Below, piece after piece: positions 1-9,400 of a DNA stretch of 64,000 nucleotides. Numbering within the stretch: the first letter of the stretch is position 1; each line of letters opens with the position of its first letter. The notes beneath the pieces were generated by a model that was not told where the DNA came from, did not search any database, and saw only the letters and a program-made list of their open reading frames with translations. The position numbers were made by a program, and so were the translations under genes. This stretch comes from Schleiferiaceae bacterium (GTDB lineage: Bacteria; Bacteroidota; Bacteroidia; Flavobacteriales; Schleiferiaceae): assembly GCA_018401735.1 (NCBI GenBank), contig JAGYKI010000003.1:62001-126000 (forward strand). Reading direction: 5' to 3'.

Positions 1-96
1 TTTTATTGCTTCAACAGGCTTGGTTTTAGAAACCGCTATTAACTGCACTTCTTGCGGAAGCGATTTCAATAGCGCCCGTAAATTTTCAGTTATCAT
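1..96 (-). CDS. YggS/PROSC family PLP-binding protein, N-terminal fragment
   Basis: Only the first 32 codons are inside the window; the gene continues past the left edge. The ATG is at 96 on the minus strand. The visible peptide begins MITENLRALL and reaches the motif AVSKTKP, where the first Lys is the usual PLP-binding lysine of the YggS/YBL036C family. These proteins bind pyridoxal phosphate without known catalysis and help keep B6 vitamers and amino/keto acids in balance. The call rests on this short motif and its position after the start, so a related family cannot be fully excluded. Confidence 0.7.
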   Translation of the reverse strand, partial: MITENLRALLKSLPQEVQLIAVSKTKPVEAIK

Positions 97-122
97 TTTA
101 TTGAACTTTTAGCAAAGGTTAT

Positions 123-154
123 AAAACAAAAAAGCCTTTCCAACAGGAAAGGCT
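123..154 (-). terminator. Rho-independent terminator of rpsT
   Basis: Stem AGCCTTTCC (133-141) pairs with GGAAAGGCT (146-154) around a 4-base loop. On the minus strand it is followed by a T-rich tract (complement of 123-133). It lies just after the rpsT stop. Confidence 0.85.
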
Positions 155-176
155 CTTAATGTGTTCGAGAGAATGA

Positions 177-431
177 TTAACCAATAGCGTTAACGTGAAC
201 CGTTAAGCTAGACTTTAAATTAGCCGCTTTGTTAGAATGTATAATATTCTTCTTAGCAAGTTTATCAATCATGCTTAATACTTCAGGAAGACGTTTTTCG
301 GCGGCAGCCTTATCTTCTTCTAAGCGAAGTACACGCATTGCATTACGAGCAGTTTTATGCTGGTAACGATTTAAATCTCTTTTCTTTTCGTCAGAGCGAA
401 CTCTTTTTAACGCCGATTTGTGGTTTGCCAT
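177..431 (-). CDS. rpsT: 30S ribosomal protein S20
   Basis: 84 residues, very basic, starting MANHKSALKRVRSDEKKRDL, which is the classic S20 N-terminus. S20 is a helical-bundle protein of the 30S body that binds 16S rRNA early in assembly. Length matches the family (about 84-88). It is transcribed right after tRNA-Glu from the same promoter and ends at a clear terminator. Nothing unusual is seen. Confidence 0.97.
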   Translation of the reverse strand: MANHKSALKRVRSDEKKRDLNRYQHKTARNAMRVLRLEEDKAAAEKRLPEVLSMIDKLAKKNIIHSNKAANLKSSLTVHVNAIG

Positions 432-444
432 ATCTTTTATATTG

Positions 445-516
445 CAGCCCCTAGGAGAATCGAACTCCTCTTTCCAGGATGAAAACCTGGCGTCCTAACC
501 GATAGACGAAGGGGCC
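445..516 (-). tRNA. tRNA-Glu (TTC)
   Basis: Cloverleaf on the minus strand: acceptor GGCCCCT (from 516) pairs with AGGGGCT, with a G-U closing pair. The anticodon stem CCAGG/CCTGG encloses loop TTTTCAT, giving anticodon TTC. The T-arm contains GTTCGATTC. CCA is not encoded. It is the first gene of the transcript that continues into rpsT. Confidence 0.95.
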
Positions 517-543
517 TTATGTATACCGTTTATTTTGGGTCTG

Positions 544-573
544 CAAATGTAAGAGCATTTTTAATTTCTGCAA
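544..573 (-). promoter_or_regulatory. Bacteroidota sigma-type promoter for tRNA-Glu/rpsT
   Basis: On the minus strand TTG (573-571) is followed after 19 bases by TACATTTG (551-544), an exact TAnnTTTG -7 box. It lies about 30 bases before the tRNA-Glu 5' end. Confidence 0.8.
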
Positions 574-653
574 ACACCTCTTCAAAAAAAAAACACTTTT
601 ATTTCATTTTTATTGTAAGATCCTAAATAACAGATACTTAAATTTTACTACTC

Positions 654-2126
654 TTAGTAAGCTCTAGCGAAAACAACACGCTGTACCGAGTCCTGACCCG
701 TATAAACGCATTTACCTGCTTGTTTATCGCCTTCCAAGGGTATGCAGCGGATGGTTGCTTTAGTTTCCGTTTTGATCTTTTCTTCGGTTTCAGCGGTGCC
801 ATCCCAGTGTGCTAAAACGAAGCCCCCGGCAGCAATCTTAGCTTGGAAGTCTTCCCAATCATTTACAGTATGGGTATTCTGATCATTAAAAGTCTGAGCC
901 TTATTAAAGAGGTTATCTTGAATATCTTCTAAAAGGGACTTAATTCTCTGCTCTATCCCATCCATCGATTCTACCGACTTAGTCATATTATCCCTACGTG
1001 CCAATTCTACGGTATTATTTTCCAAATCTCGAGGCCCCATTGCTATTCTTAAAGGCACGCCTTTCAACTCATATTCGGCAAATTTCCAACCCGGCTTGTG
1101 GGTATCGCGATTATCGAAGTGCACCGAAACGCCAACCTTTTCTAAGTTTTGCTTTATCTCTTTTGCTTTCGCAGAAATCTGTACTAATTGATCCTCTCCT
1201 TTATAAATGGGTACTATCACCACCTGATAAGGCGCTAAGTTTGGAGGAAGTACAAGCCCGTTATCGTCAGAATGAGTCATAATAAGAGCACCTATCAAAC
1301 GCGTGCTCACCCCCCAAGATGTTGCCCAAACGTATTCCTCTTTCCCTTCTTTAGAGGCATATTTAACATCAAATGCCTTGGCAAAATTCTGACCAAGAAA
1401 ATGGCTTGTCCCCGCTTGTAAAGCCTTGCCGTCTTGCATTAAAGCTTCAATACAATAGGTCTCTAAAGCCCCAGCAAAACGCTCACTCTCAGTTTTAACC
1501 CCCTTAATTACTGGAATGGCCATAAAATTCTGCACGAAGTTGGCATAAACCTCTAGCATAGTTTCTGCTTCTTCGATCGCCTCTACCTTGGTGGCGTGCG
1601 CAGTATGACCTTCTTGCCAAAGAAACTCGGCGGTACGAAGAAATAAACGTGTTCGCATTTCCCAGCGCACTACGTTAGCCCATTGGTTTATTTTCAGCGG
1701 CAAGTCGCGATAACTTTGCACCCATCTGCGGTAGGTATCCCATATAATGGTTTCAGAAGTTGGTCTTACTATTAACTCTTCCTCTAGTTTCGCTTCCTCA
1801 TCTACAATTACACCTTTACCATCAGGATCATTTTTAAGGCGATAATGGGTTACTACTGCACATTCCTTTGCAAAACCCTCCACGTGACTGGCTTCTTTAG
1901 AAAAAAATGATTTGGGTATAAAAAGCGGGAAATAGGCATTCTGATGCCCCGTCTGCTTAAATTTGAGATCTAACTCGGCTTGCATCTTTTCCCAAATGGC
2001 ATATCCATAAGGCTTTATTACCATAGAACCTCTAACGGCACTATTCTCGGCTAAGTCAGCTCGAACTACTAGTTCATTATACCACTTAGAATAATCCTCT
2101 TCTCTTTTCGTTAGTTTCTGAGCCAT
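654..2126 (-). CDS. proS: Prolyl-tRNA synthetase (short, eukaryote/archaeal-like form)
   Basis: 490 residues, class II aminoacyl-tRNA synthetase charging tRNA-Pro in the cytoplasm. The core shows [16 protein letters not shown] followed by the [10 protein letters not shown] segment (motif 2 region), the substrate-binding stretch [12 protein letters not shown], and a motif 3 region around [19 protein letters not shown]. An anticodon-binding domain follows and the protein ends in the FARAY-type C-terminal zinc-like domain. There is no YbaK-like editing insert, as expected for the short form common in Bacteroidota. ATG 2126 lies 42 bases downstream of a TAGCTTTG -7 box. It stands alone, divergent from the lipoprotein gene at 2209. 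Confidence 0.97.
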   Translation of the reverse strand: MAQKLTKREEDYSKWYNELVVRADLAENSAVRGSMVIKPYGYAIWEKMQAELDLKFKQTGHQNAYFPLFIPKSFFSKEASHVEGFAKECAVVTHYRLKNDPDGKGVIVDEEAKLEEELIVRPTSETIIWDTYRRWVQSYRDLPLKINQWANVVRWEMRTRLFLRTAEFLWQEGHTAHATKVEAIEEAETMLEVYANFVQNFMAIPVIKGVKTESERFAGALETYCIEALMQDGKALQAGTSHFLGQNFAKAFDVKYASKEGKEEYVWATSWGVSTRLIGALIMTHSDDNGLVLPPNLAPYQVVIVPIYKGEDQLVQISAKAKEIKQNLEKVGVSVHFDNRDTHKPGWKFAEYELKGVPLRIAMGPRDLENNTVELARRDNMTKSVESMDGIEQRIKSLLEDIQDNLFNKAQTFNDQNTHTVNDWEDFQAKIAAGGFVLAHWDGTAETEEKIKTETKATIRCIPLEGDKQAGKCVYTGQDSVQRVVFARAY

Positions 2127-2167
2127 TAATTTGTATCTTGGTATGGAGTTTGTTTTATTACGATTGG

Positions 2168-2175
2168 CAAAGCTA
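2168..2175 (-). promoter_or_regulatory. -7 box for proS
   Basis: TAGCTTTG on the minus strand matches TAnnTTTG exactly. No clear TTG lies at the expected distance upstream, so only the -7 half is supported. Confidence 0.5.
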
Positions 2176-2208
2176 AATATTTAACGAACTCCTAAAAACG
2201 CATCGGTC

Positions 2209-3537
2209 ATGAAAAATTTACTTAGTTTATCAATATCACTTTCCATTCTGCTTTTTGGCTGTAGTGGAAGTAAAACAGTTGTAAACAATTATGAAGATGG
2301 GATTTATTCTAGTCCTGCTTCTACACCAGTTCCTAATTCTGCTGCGCAAAGTAGTGAAGAGTTTAGCTTAAATGATGTAAATCCTAGCGAAAACCAAAAT
2401 CAAGAGGACTTTGATTATTACAATCCGGCCGACAACGATCCCAACACTCAACAATTCAGTTCTGGCGGCGATGTAATTGTAAACAACTACTATAACCAAG
2501 GTTTCCGCAACCCAGGCTTCAATAACAACTTTTATTGGAATAATTGGGGATGGAACAACCCTTACCGATTCAACTCTTGGGGCTTCTACGACCCTATCTG
2601 CGACCCATGGTTTAACGGAGGTTGGGGATGGAACGTTGGCTGGGGTTACGGCGCCGGCTGGGGATGGAGATCTCAATGGGGGCCTGGACATTGGGGCGGT
2701 GGATGGAATTCCTACAATGCATACTGGGCCGGTTACAACCAAGGCTTTTACAGTGGGGCAGGTGATTTTCGTTACGGCCGCAACAGAATATACACTGGAG
2801 CAAGAGGAAGTTTTGGTAGAAATGGCTCCTATAACATTAACTCTGGTTCTAGAATTTCTAGACGCAGTGCTTATGCAAATACACGCTCATTTAAAAACTC
2901 TAGTTCTAGCCGCAGAAGCACTAGCGCCAACAACAATCGCAGTACTCGCTTTAGCAATGCAAACATAGTTTCCCGAGATGCTAGAACCAGTCAAAGAGTT
3001 AGTAATAATAGCAGCACCACCAGAAGTAACAGATCTGCCAATAGCACCTACAATCAGGCCAGAGCCACTACGGATCGAAGTAGAAACGTTAGTCCATCTA
3101 ATGGTCGCTTAGCTAACAGTAGAGGAACGACTACTAGAGGAACGACTACTAGAGGAACGACTACAGAAAGAGCTAATTCTAGCAGATCTAACACGAATGC
3201 GAGAACAAATGAGGGTACTACCAGAACCAATAACACTGGTAGAACTAACACCAATATCCGCAGCAGAAGCGAAAGAAACAACAGCTTCCAAGAAAGAGCG
3301 CAAAGTTCTACTCCAAGATCGAATAGCTCTACTAGAACCAATAGCAATTCTAACAGATCAAACAGTAGGGCTACTAGAAGCAACTCTAGCAACAGCAATA
3401 GATCTTCATCAGGCCGCAGCAGTTCCGCAAGCCCATCTAGATCTAACAGCAGCAGCGGGGCAAGTCGTTCTAGTAGTGGCAGCAGCAGAAGCAGCTCTGG
3501 TAGCTCTGGCAGAAGCAGCTCAGGTAGAGGACGTTAA
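2209..3537 (+). CDS. Low-complexity lipoprotein, Trp/Gly/Asn-rich then Ser/Arg/Asn-rich
   Basis: 442 residues. The N-terminus is a lipoprotein signal with lipobox LFGC (Cys18), so the protein is probably anchored in a membrane facing the periplasm or surface. Residues about 100-195 are rich in W, G, N and Y. From about 200 to the end the protein is almost only S, R, N, T and G, with no hydrophobic core. A 15-bp triplicated repeat codes RGTTT units near residue 305. The strongly basic, disordered tail could bind an anionic partner such as lipopolysaccharide or polysaccharide, but that is a guess. I do not recognise a family. It ends 8 bases before the next gene and is probably co-transcribed with it. 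Confidence 0.8.
   Translation: MKNLLSLSISLSILLFGCSGSKTVVNNYEDGIYSSPASTPVPNSAAQSSEEFSLNDVNPSENQNQEDFDYYNPADNDPNTQQFSSGGDVIVNNYYNQGFRNPGFNNNFYWNNWGWNNPYRFNSWGFYDPICDPWFNGGWGWNVGWGYGAGWGWRSQWGPGHWGGGWNSYNAYWAGYNQGFYSGAGDFRYGRNRIYTGARGSFGRNGSYNINSGSRISRRSAYANTRSFKNSSSSRRSTSANNNRSTRFSNANIVSRDARTSQRVSNNSSTTRSNRSANSTYNQARATTDRSRNVSPSNGRLANSRGTTTRGTTTRGTTTERANSSRSNTNARTNEGTTRTNNTGRTNTNIRSRSERNNSFQERAQSSTPRSNSSTRTNSNSNRSNSRATRSNSSNSNRSSSGRSSSASPSRSNSSSGASRSSSGSSRSSSGSSGRSSSGRGR
3121..3164 (+). repeat. 15-bp tandem repeat, three units
   Basis: AGAGGAACGACTACT occurs three times head to tail inside the lipoprotein gene (the last unit lacks one base of identity). It codes R-G-T-T-T units. Slippage here would change length without breaking frame. 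Confidence 0.9.
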
Positions 3538-3544
3538 TTGTTGA

Positions 3545-5086
3545 ATGAAAATGAGAAAACTAAGCTTACTAATAATTTGCACTTTAGCTCTCAGAAGTGC
3601 ATTCGGACAAACGGCAGACGATGTTGCCCTCTTCAATAAAACAGGATTAAACGGCAGCCCCCGATTTACAGCAATGGGGGGCGCCTTTACCTCTCTCGGT
3701 AACGATCCTAACGCCATAGGAATAAACCCTGCCAGTGGCGCGGTAAATAATTTTAGTGCCATAAATTTCAGCTTTGGCATTAATAACGAAAGTGCTAGCC
3801 TGAGCAATTTCTATGGCAATAGCAAACTGAATAACGACTTAGGCTCCTCCTTCCAAAACTTCGGATTAAACTTTGTTTTTAGAGGCGACAAAAAAACCCG
3901 CTATAGTCTTGCCATAAACGTAAACCGATTGGCTAATTTCAGCCGAGAATTTAATATCACAGGCCTCGGAAACGAATATACCTTAGGAGAATATTGGGCC
4001 GATGAATCCGCTGGTTTTAACCCAGATGTTATTAGTAACGACGCTTATGCCGCTTGGCAAGCCTTTCTTTTAGTACCAGACAGCAATGGCAACATATTGC
4101 AAAATGGTTACGCTTACGGACAAATGATCAACGGTGAACTGGTTAGCAATAGCAATGTAAATTACTCGGTAGATCAATGGGGCTCTTTTAACGAAACCAA
4201 TATTGCTTTTGCCGTAGACAAAAGTTCGAAACTATATTATGGCTTTTCTTTAGGCTTTCCTACCCTTAACTTTCGCAGAGAAGAGTTTATCACCGAGGAT
4301 ATTCAAAATACTGCTAACCCTCCCTATAGCGCGAGTAGCTACACTTATCGCAGACTTAATGATATGAATGCCAACGGTTTCAACATGAAATTAGGCTTAA
4401 TTTTCAAACCTTTAGAAAATATTAGAGTGGGTCTCTCCTACGAAAGCCCCAGTTGGTATACTATTAATCAGTTTTACGAAACAGACATTAGTGCTCGGTT
4501 TACTCAAGAACCAGAAGTAGGACAAGGAACTTTAATTAACAGCGATATTCTAGAAACCGGCCTTTATGCCTACCGCTTGCGCACCCCATCCATAATAAGA
4601 GTAGGTCTTAGCGGTGTTCTTTGGAATAAACTTGTGCTTAGCGCAGATTACCATAGACAAGGCTTAGGCGATAATAGATTATACACCAATAATAGAAGCT
4701 TCAATATCGACGAAAGTCTCTTAAACAATGATTTTCAGCCGGTTTTAAATGATTTACTAAACACTGAAAGAGAAACCTTTGCCTTTGGTGCCGAGTTAAA
4801 ATTGCAAGATTACTTTATAAGAGCTGGTTATAGACTTGACGAAAGCGCCTACCTATCTACTTATCAAAAAAGTACTGCGAGTGATTTAGCCAGCATCAGT
4901 GGTGGTATCGGTTATCGTCGTGGGCCTTGGTCTTTCGACATCACTTATGTTCAAAGTCAACAAGATTTCACCCAAGTAGGCTACCGCGGTTTTGACGAAA
5001 ACGGAAATTCCTTCGAGGTAATTGACGACATTACAGTAAGCAGCCTAAACCACAATGTGATTTTTGGAGTAGGATTTAAATTCTAA
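3545..5086 (+). CDS. OmpP1/FadL/TodX-like outer membrane protein
   Basis: 513 residues with a signal peptide ending near AFGQ. The following segment, with SPRFTAMGGAFTSLGNDPNA and then INPASGA, is the typical N-terminal signature of the Bacteroidota OmpP1/FadL transport family: a beta-barrel with an N-terminal plug that takes up hydrophobic substrates. The rest alternates aromatic and polar residues, and the C-terminus GVGFKF ends in Phe, as expected for BAM-dependent insertion. It follows the lipoprotein gene by 8 bases and ends at a strong terminator, so the two likely form an operon. The substrate is not evident. Confidence 0.85.
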   Translation: MKMRKLSLLIICTLALRSAFGQTADDVALFNKTGLNGSPRFTAMGGAFTSLGNDPNAIGINPASGAVNNFSAINFSFGINNESASLSNFYGNSKLNNDLGSSFQNFGLNFVFRGDKKTRYSLAINVNRLANFSREFNITGLGNEYTLGEYWADESAGFNPDVISNDAYAAWQAFLLVPDSNGNILQNGYAYGQMINGELVSNSNVNYSVDQWGSFNETNIAFAVDKSSKLYYGFSLGFPTLNFRREEFITEDIQNTANPPYSASSYTYRRLNDMNANGFNMKLGLIFKPLENIRVGLSYESPSWYTINQFYETDISARFTQEPEVGQGTLINSDILETGLYAYRLRTPSIIRVGLSGVLWNKLVLSADYHRQGLGDNRLYTNNRSFNIDESLLNNDFQPVLNDLLNTERETFAFGAELKLQDYFIRAGYRLDESAYLSTYQKSTASDLASISGGIGYRRGPWSFDITYVQSQQDFTQVGYRGFDENGNSFEVIDDITVSSLNHNVIFGVGFKF

Positions 5087-5103
5087 AGAAACCCAATCCC
5101 CAT

Positions 5104-5141
5104 AAACCTCTTGCCTTTTATTAGTCAAGAGGTTTTTTTTT
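5104..5141 (+). terminator. Rho-independent terminator after the OmpP1-like gene
   Basis: AAACCTCTTG (5104-5113) pairs with CAAGAGGTTT (5126-5135), followed by a run of T. Confidence 0.92.
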
Positions 5142-5259
5142 ACTAGCCATCATGCATTTTAAACTTAGAAAGCTAGCGCTAACCTTGGCTTAGTTTATTT
5201 TGATAAATTCGAAGCGATATTTTTACGCGTTAAATCACCCCTCAAAAGAGAATGAATAA

Positions 5260-8200
5260 ATGAAGTTAAGATCAGTACTAGCCTTGGCTATTGGACTCGT
5301 TTCCAGCCTTTCCGCTCAAGAACCAGACTTATCAAAAACCAGCATAAAAGGCCTAAGCTTTCGCGAGATTGGACCCGCACTAACCTCCGGTAGAATTGCA
5401 GACATCGCCGTAAATCCTACTAATTTCAATGAATATTACGTTGGCGTTGCCAGTGGAGGCTTATGGAAAACCATAAATCACGGTATCACCTATGAGCCTC
5501 TTTTCGACGGTGAGAGTTCTTATTCTATTGGCTGCGTTAGCCTTGACCCCAGTAACAGCAATGTTGTTTGGGTGGGAACTGGCGAAAACAACAACCAACG
5601 CTCTGTCCCTTTCGGAGATGGGGTATATAAAAGTAAGGACGGTGGTAAATCTTGGAAAAACGTAGGTCTTAAAAAATCCGAGCATATAGGAATGATTAAA
5701 ATTCATCCTACCAATTCTAATATTGTATATGTTGCTGCTTACGGTCCCTTATGGAGTGCGGGCGGTGAAAGAGGAATATACAAGAGTACCGATGGTGGTG
5801 AAACTTGGGAAGCCGTGCTCGAAGTTTCAGAAAACACTGGTTTTAACGAAATTCATTTCGACCCAAGAAACCCAAACATTCTTTATGCAGCCGCTCATCA
5901 AAGACGCCGTCATGTTTGGACTTATGTAAGTGGTGGCCCTGAAAGCGCCATCTACAAAAGTGAAGACGCTGGAGAAACTTGGCAAGAACTAAAAAATGGT
6001 TTACCCGGCGATAAGGGCAGGATTTCCCTTGCCATTCCCACACAAATGCCCGACCGAGTTTATGCTATGGTTGAAGGTCACGGTTTTTACCGATCCAACG
6101 ATCGTGGTGCTTCCTTTCAAAAATTGGATGAATACAATACCAGCGGAAACTATTATGTAGAGATTGTGGTAGATCCCACTAATGCCGATGTTATTTACAG
6201 TATGGACACCTATATGCACATTAGCAAAGACGGTGGTAAAACTTGGAATCGCGTCTCTGAAAAAAACAAACACGTAGATAATCATTGTTTATGGATTAAC
6301 CCGAACGACCCAGGCCAATTAATAGCTGGTTGCGACGGTGGACTCTACGAAAGCTACGACTACGGTGAAAACTGGCATTTCAAACCCAACTTACCGGTAA
6401 CCCAATTTTACCGCGTTGCTCTTGATAATGATCGCCCCTTTTACAATGTATATGGCGGTACCCAAGATAATTTCAGCTTAGGCGGACCGAGCCAAACTAT
6501 AAATTCGCGCGGCATAGTAAATTCCGATTGGTTTGTAACCAATACCGGCGATGGCTTTGAAAGTCAAGTTGATCCTACAAACCCGAATATTGTTTATGCG
6601 CAGGCTCAATATGGCTGGTTGGTTAGATACGATAAGAAAAGTGGTGAAAGTGTTGGTATTAAACCCACACCTGCAAAGGGCGAAAAGGCCTACCGCTGGA
6701 ACTGGGACGCACCGTTATTAATTAGCCCACACAATAACAAACGCCTATACTTTGCCGCAAATAAGGTGTTTCGTAGCGAAGATCGAGGTAACAATTGGTC
6801 AGTTATTTCTCCTGATTTAAGTCAACAAATTAATCGCCATAGTTTAAAGGTGATGGGGGAAATTCAATCTATTGATGCCATTGCCTATGACCAGTCTACT
6901 TCAGTTTATGGTAATATCGTTGCCTTGGATGAATCTCCTTTAATCGAAGGGCTTTTGTATGTAGGCACAGACGATGGCCTCATTCAAGTTAGCCAAGATG
7001 GGGGGAAAAGCTGGACCAAAGTGAGTACCTTCCCTGGCGTACCAGCCAATACTTATGTAAATCAAGTTTTGGCCGATTTATATGATGCCAATGTGGTTTA
7101 TGCCCTTTTTAATAATCATAAAAATGGGGACTTCAAACCCTATGTCTTAAAAAGCGCCGATCGCGGTAAAACCTGGACTAATATCAGCAGCAACTTACCA
7201 GAAAGAGGCTCTGTATTTGCAATGCGTCAAGACCATGTGAATAAAGATTTATTTTTTATTGGAACTGAATTTGGGGTACACTTCAGTGCTAATTCTGGCG
7301 CATCTTGGCGTGAACTAAAAACAGGCCTGCCTACCATTGCCGTGCGCGATTTAGAAATTCAGCGTCGAGAAAACGACCTAGTGCTAGCTACTTTTGGTAG
7401 AGGCTTTTATGTGCTAGACGACTATAGCCCACTGCGCGATTACAGTGCCGCCACTTTCGACAATAGCAGTTACCTATTCCCCATTAAACCCGCCTTGGTG
7501 TTTTTTGAAGCCTCTCCCTTAGGTTACGGCAAAAAGGGATTTATGGGAGCTAGTTACTATGCAGCACCAAATGCCGACCGCGGTGCAGTTTTCACCCTTT
7601 ATTTAAAAGATTTGCCAGAATCTATTAGTGCTAAACGAAAGAAAAAAGAAAGTGACGCTAAAAAGGCAAAGACCGATATTAGTTACCCAAGTTTAGAAGA
7701 CTATCGCAAAGAGAAAGAAGAAGAAAAGACTTATTTACTTTTTGTAATATCAGATAAGGAAGATAAGGAAGTTCGTCGTTTCACTGCCAGCCCAAAAAAG
7801 GGGGTGCACCGCTATAACTGGGATGGACGCTTAGGTAATCGCAGTTTTGCTTCCAGCAAAGGCGACCCTATTACCAAAGCTTCCGCCGCTAATTATGCCG
7901 CGCCTGGCGATTATCAAGTGGAAATTTTTATCAGCGATAATGGCACCTTGCTACCGCTTAACCAAAAGGCTAGCTTTGAATTAAACTGGTTAAACAATAA
8001 CACTTTTGGAACCGAATCCTACGATAAGCTTCTGGTTTTCCAAGATAGTATTGAGACGATTCGTAGAGAAATGGTTGCGCTCAATAGTCTACATTCTAAA
8101 TTAGAAAAGCGCTGTAGTGAACTAAAAGCATTAGCGAGAAACACCCCTTCTGCCCCACTTACTATTTTAAATGATTTGCAAAAAATTGATACTGAATTAG

Positions 8201-8475
8201 CCCTTTTAGATCGCCAAATGAACGGTGATGCTTTGAGAGCTGAGCTGCAGTTCGAAACCGCACCATCACTGATGGATCGCCTCAGCAGTGCCGTTTGGAA
8301 TAGCTATGCTACCAGCTCATCTCCTACAGGAGAACAGCGTAAAAACGTACGCATCTTAAACCAAGAGAAACTACCCTTGCAGACTAAAATAAGAGAGATT
8401 GAAAAAGAACTATCTAATTTCTATCGCATACTTCTCAACAGCGGTGCCCCTTACTTAGAAGGCGAAATGAACTAG
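5260..8475 (+). CDS. Sortilin/VPS10-like beta-propeller protein (BNR repeats)
   Basis: 1071 residues. A signal peptide ends near LSAQ. The N-terminal half carries repeated BNR/Asp-box units such as SKDGGKSWKN, STDGGETWEA, SEDAGETWQE and SQDGGKSWTK, which build large VPS10-type or GH74-like propellers. A Lys/Glu-rich insert lies near residues 785-825, followed by an FlgD-like beta domain around HRYNWDGRLGN and a helical C-terminal segment. Secreted proteins of this build are common in Flavobacteria and are often labelled glycosyl hydrolase without proof; I see no basis for an enzymatic call. A second copy with the same domain order lies at 42833-45922. It is monocistronic with its own terminator. 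Confidence 0.85.
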   Translation: MKLRSVLALAIGLVSSLSAQEPDLSKTSIKGLSFREIGPALTSGRIADIAVNPTNFNEYYVGVASGGLWKTINHGITYEPLFDGESSYSIGCVSLDPSNSNVVWVGTGENNNQRSVPFGDGVYKSKDGGKSWKNVGLKKSEHIGMIKIHPTNSNIVYVAAYGPLWSAGGERGIYKSTDGGETWEAVLEVSENTGFNEIHFDPRNPNILYAAAHQRRRHVWTYVSGGPESAIYKSEDAGETWQELKNGLPGDKGRISLAIPTQMPDRVYAMVEGHGFYRSNDRGASFQKLDEYNTSGNYYVEIVVDPTNADVIYSMDTYMHISKDGGKTWNRVSEKNKHVDNHCLWINPNDPGQLIAGCDGGLYESYDYGENWHFKPNLPVTQFYRVALDNDRPFYNVYGGTQDNFSLGGPSQTINSRGIVNSDWFVTNTGDGFESQVDPTNPNIVYAQAQYGWLVRYDKKSGESVGIKPTPAKGEKAYRWNWDAPLLISPHNNKRLYFAANKVFRSEDRGNNWSVISPDLSQQINRHSLKVMGEIQSIDAIAYDQSTSVYGNIVALDESPLIEGLLYVGTDDGLIQVSQDGGKSWTKVSTFPGVPANTYVNQVLADLYDANVVYALFNNHKNGDFKPYVLKSADRGKTWTNISSNLPERGSVFAMRQDHVNKDLFFIGTEFGVHFSANSGASWRELKTGLPTIAVRDLEIQRRENDLVLATFGRGFYVLDDYSPLRDYSAATFDNSSYLFPIKPALVFFEASPLGYGKKGFMGASYYAAPNADRGAVFTLYLKDLPESISAKRKKKESDAKKAKTDISYPSLEDYRKEKEEEKTYLLFVISDKEDKEVRRFTASPKKGVHRYNWDGRLGNRSFASSKGDPITKASAANYAAPGDYQVEIFISDNGTLLPLNQKASFELNWLNNNTFGTESYDKLLVFQDSIETIRREMVALNSLHSKLEKRCSELKALARNTPSAPLTILNDLQKIDTELALLDRQMNGDALRAELQFETAPSLMDRLSSAVWNSYATSSSPTGEQRKNVRILNQEKLPLQTKIREIEKELSNFYRILLNSGAPYLEGEMN

Positions 8476-8496
8476 CATCATTTTTAGCCGTGTTAC

Positions 8497-8530
8497 AAAG
8501 CCCTTTGATTAAATCGAAGGGCTTTTTTTT
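8497..8530 (+). terminator. Rho-independent terminator after the first sortilin-like gene
   Basis: AAAGCCCTT pairs with AAGGGCTTT (with one internal mismatch near the loop), followed by eight T. Confidence 0.9.
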
Positions 8531-8647
8531 GGGGTGTTTCTTACCACATTTCTCCGCTTAGGCAGATGCGCAAAGTGCTGGCCTTTCTTCCAAAAAGCTA
8601 GCATTAGGAAAGCTAGCAAAGTAAACATCCTTACTTACTTTTTGTCT

Positions 8648-8655
8648 TACCTTTG
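8648..8655 (+). promoter_or_regulatory. -7 box for folE
   Basis: TACCTTTG matches TAnnTTTG and lies 41 bases before the folE start. No good TTG is seen at the usual spacing. Confidence 0.5.
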
Positions 8656-8696
8656 CGGCCTTAAAAATATTAGGCTCAATCCCTAAGATATAGAAC

Positions 8697-9383
8697 GTGA
8701 ATACAGATAATAACATAGATTCTCAGGACGAGAGAGGCGATATGCATTTTGCAAGCGGCAATTTGGATACGCCACTAAAGAAAGACGCTTTTGCACTTTC
8801 GAACGAAGAAAAGATTGCTAGTATCCAGGAAAACTTCCGTCAAATAATGGATACCTTAGGCTTAGACCTAAGCGATGATAGTCTTGCGGGAACCCCAAAG
8901 AGAGTGGCAAAAATGTTTGTTAACGAAATATTTGGTGGCTTACATCCCGACCGCAAGCCTAGTGCTAGCACCTTCAGCAACAAATACCAGTATGGCGAAA
9001 TGTTGGTAGAAAAAAACATTGTAGTTTACTCTACCTGCGAACATCACTTTTTACCCATTGTGGGAAGAGCACATGTGGCCTACATTTCAAAAGGTAATGT
9101 TATTGGTCTTAGCAAAATGAACCGCATTGTAGATTATTATGCGAAAAGACCACAGGTACAAGAGCGTTTAACCAAACAAATTGTAGCGGCCTTGCAAGAT
9201 GCCTTAGGCACCGACGACGTGGCTTGCGTAATGGACGCAAAACACCTTTGCGTAAATTCTCGCGGTATTCGCGATATCGAAAGCAGCACCGTTACCGCCG
9301 AGTTTGGCGGTGCTTTTAAAGACGAAGAAAAAAAGAGAGACTTTCTCGATTATATCAATCTAGACACCCATTTCGGGGCCTAA
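8697..9383 (+). CDS. folE: GTP cyclohydrolase I
   Basis: 228 residues. The enzyme converts GTP to 7,8-dihydroneopterin triphosphate, the first step toward folate and other pterins. The zinc site is visible as CEHHF (Cys, His) and the later Cys in [17 protein letters not shown] and the core [20 protein letters not shown] are family hallmarks. The start is a GTG at 8697; the first 35 residues are an acidic leader seen in many Bacteroidota forms, and an ATG 15 codons later is the alternative. cysS follows after 17 bases. Confidence 0.96.
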   Translation: MNTDNNIDSQDERGDMHFASGNLDTPLKKDAFALSNEEKIASIQENFRQIMDTLGLDLSDDSLAGTPKRVAKMFVNEIFGGLHPDRKPSASTFSNKYQYGEMLVEKNIVVYSTCEHHFLPIVGRAHVAYISKGNVIGLSKMNRIVDYYAKRPQVQERLTKQIVAALQDALGTDDVACVMDAKHLCVNSRGIRDIESSTVTAEFGGAFKDEEKKRDFLDYINLDTHFGA

Positions 9384-9400
9384 TTGTAATTTTAATTTCC

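Noticed and set aside
2636..2968. Second frame inside the lipoprotein gene (and another at 3197-3544)
   Set aside because: Low complexity, no RBS; the lipoprotein frame has a clear signal and lipobox.
3054..3398. Leu/Val-rich antisense ORF opposite the lipoprotein gene
   Set aside because: It is the complement of the Ser/Arg/Asn-rich tail; its odd composition comes only from the repeat-like plus strand. No start signal or family.
8570..8625. Repeated AGCTAGCA near the folE promoter
   Set aside because: Only two short hits; too little to call a repeat or operator.
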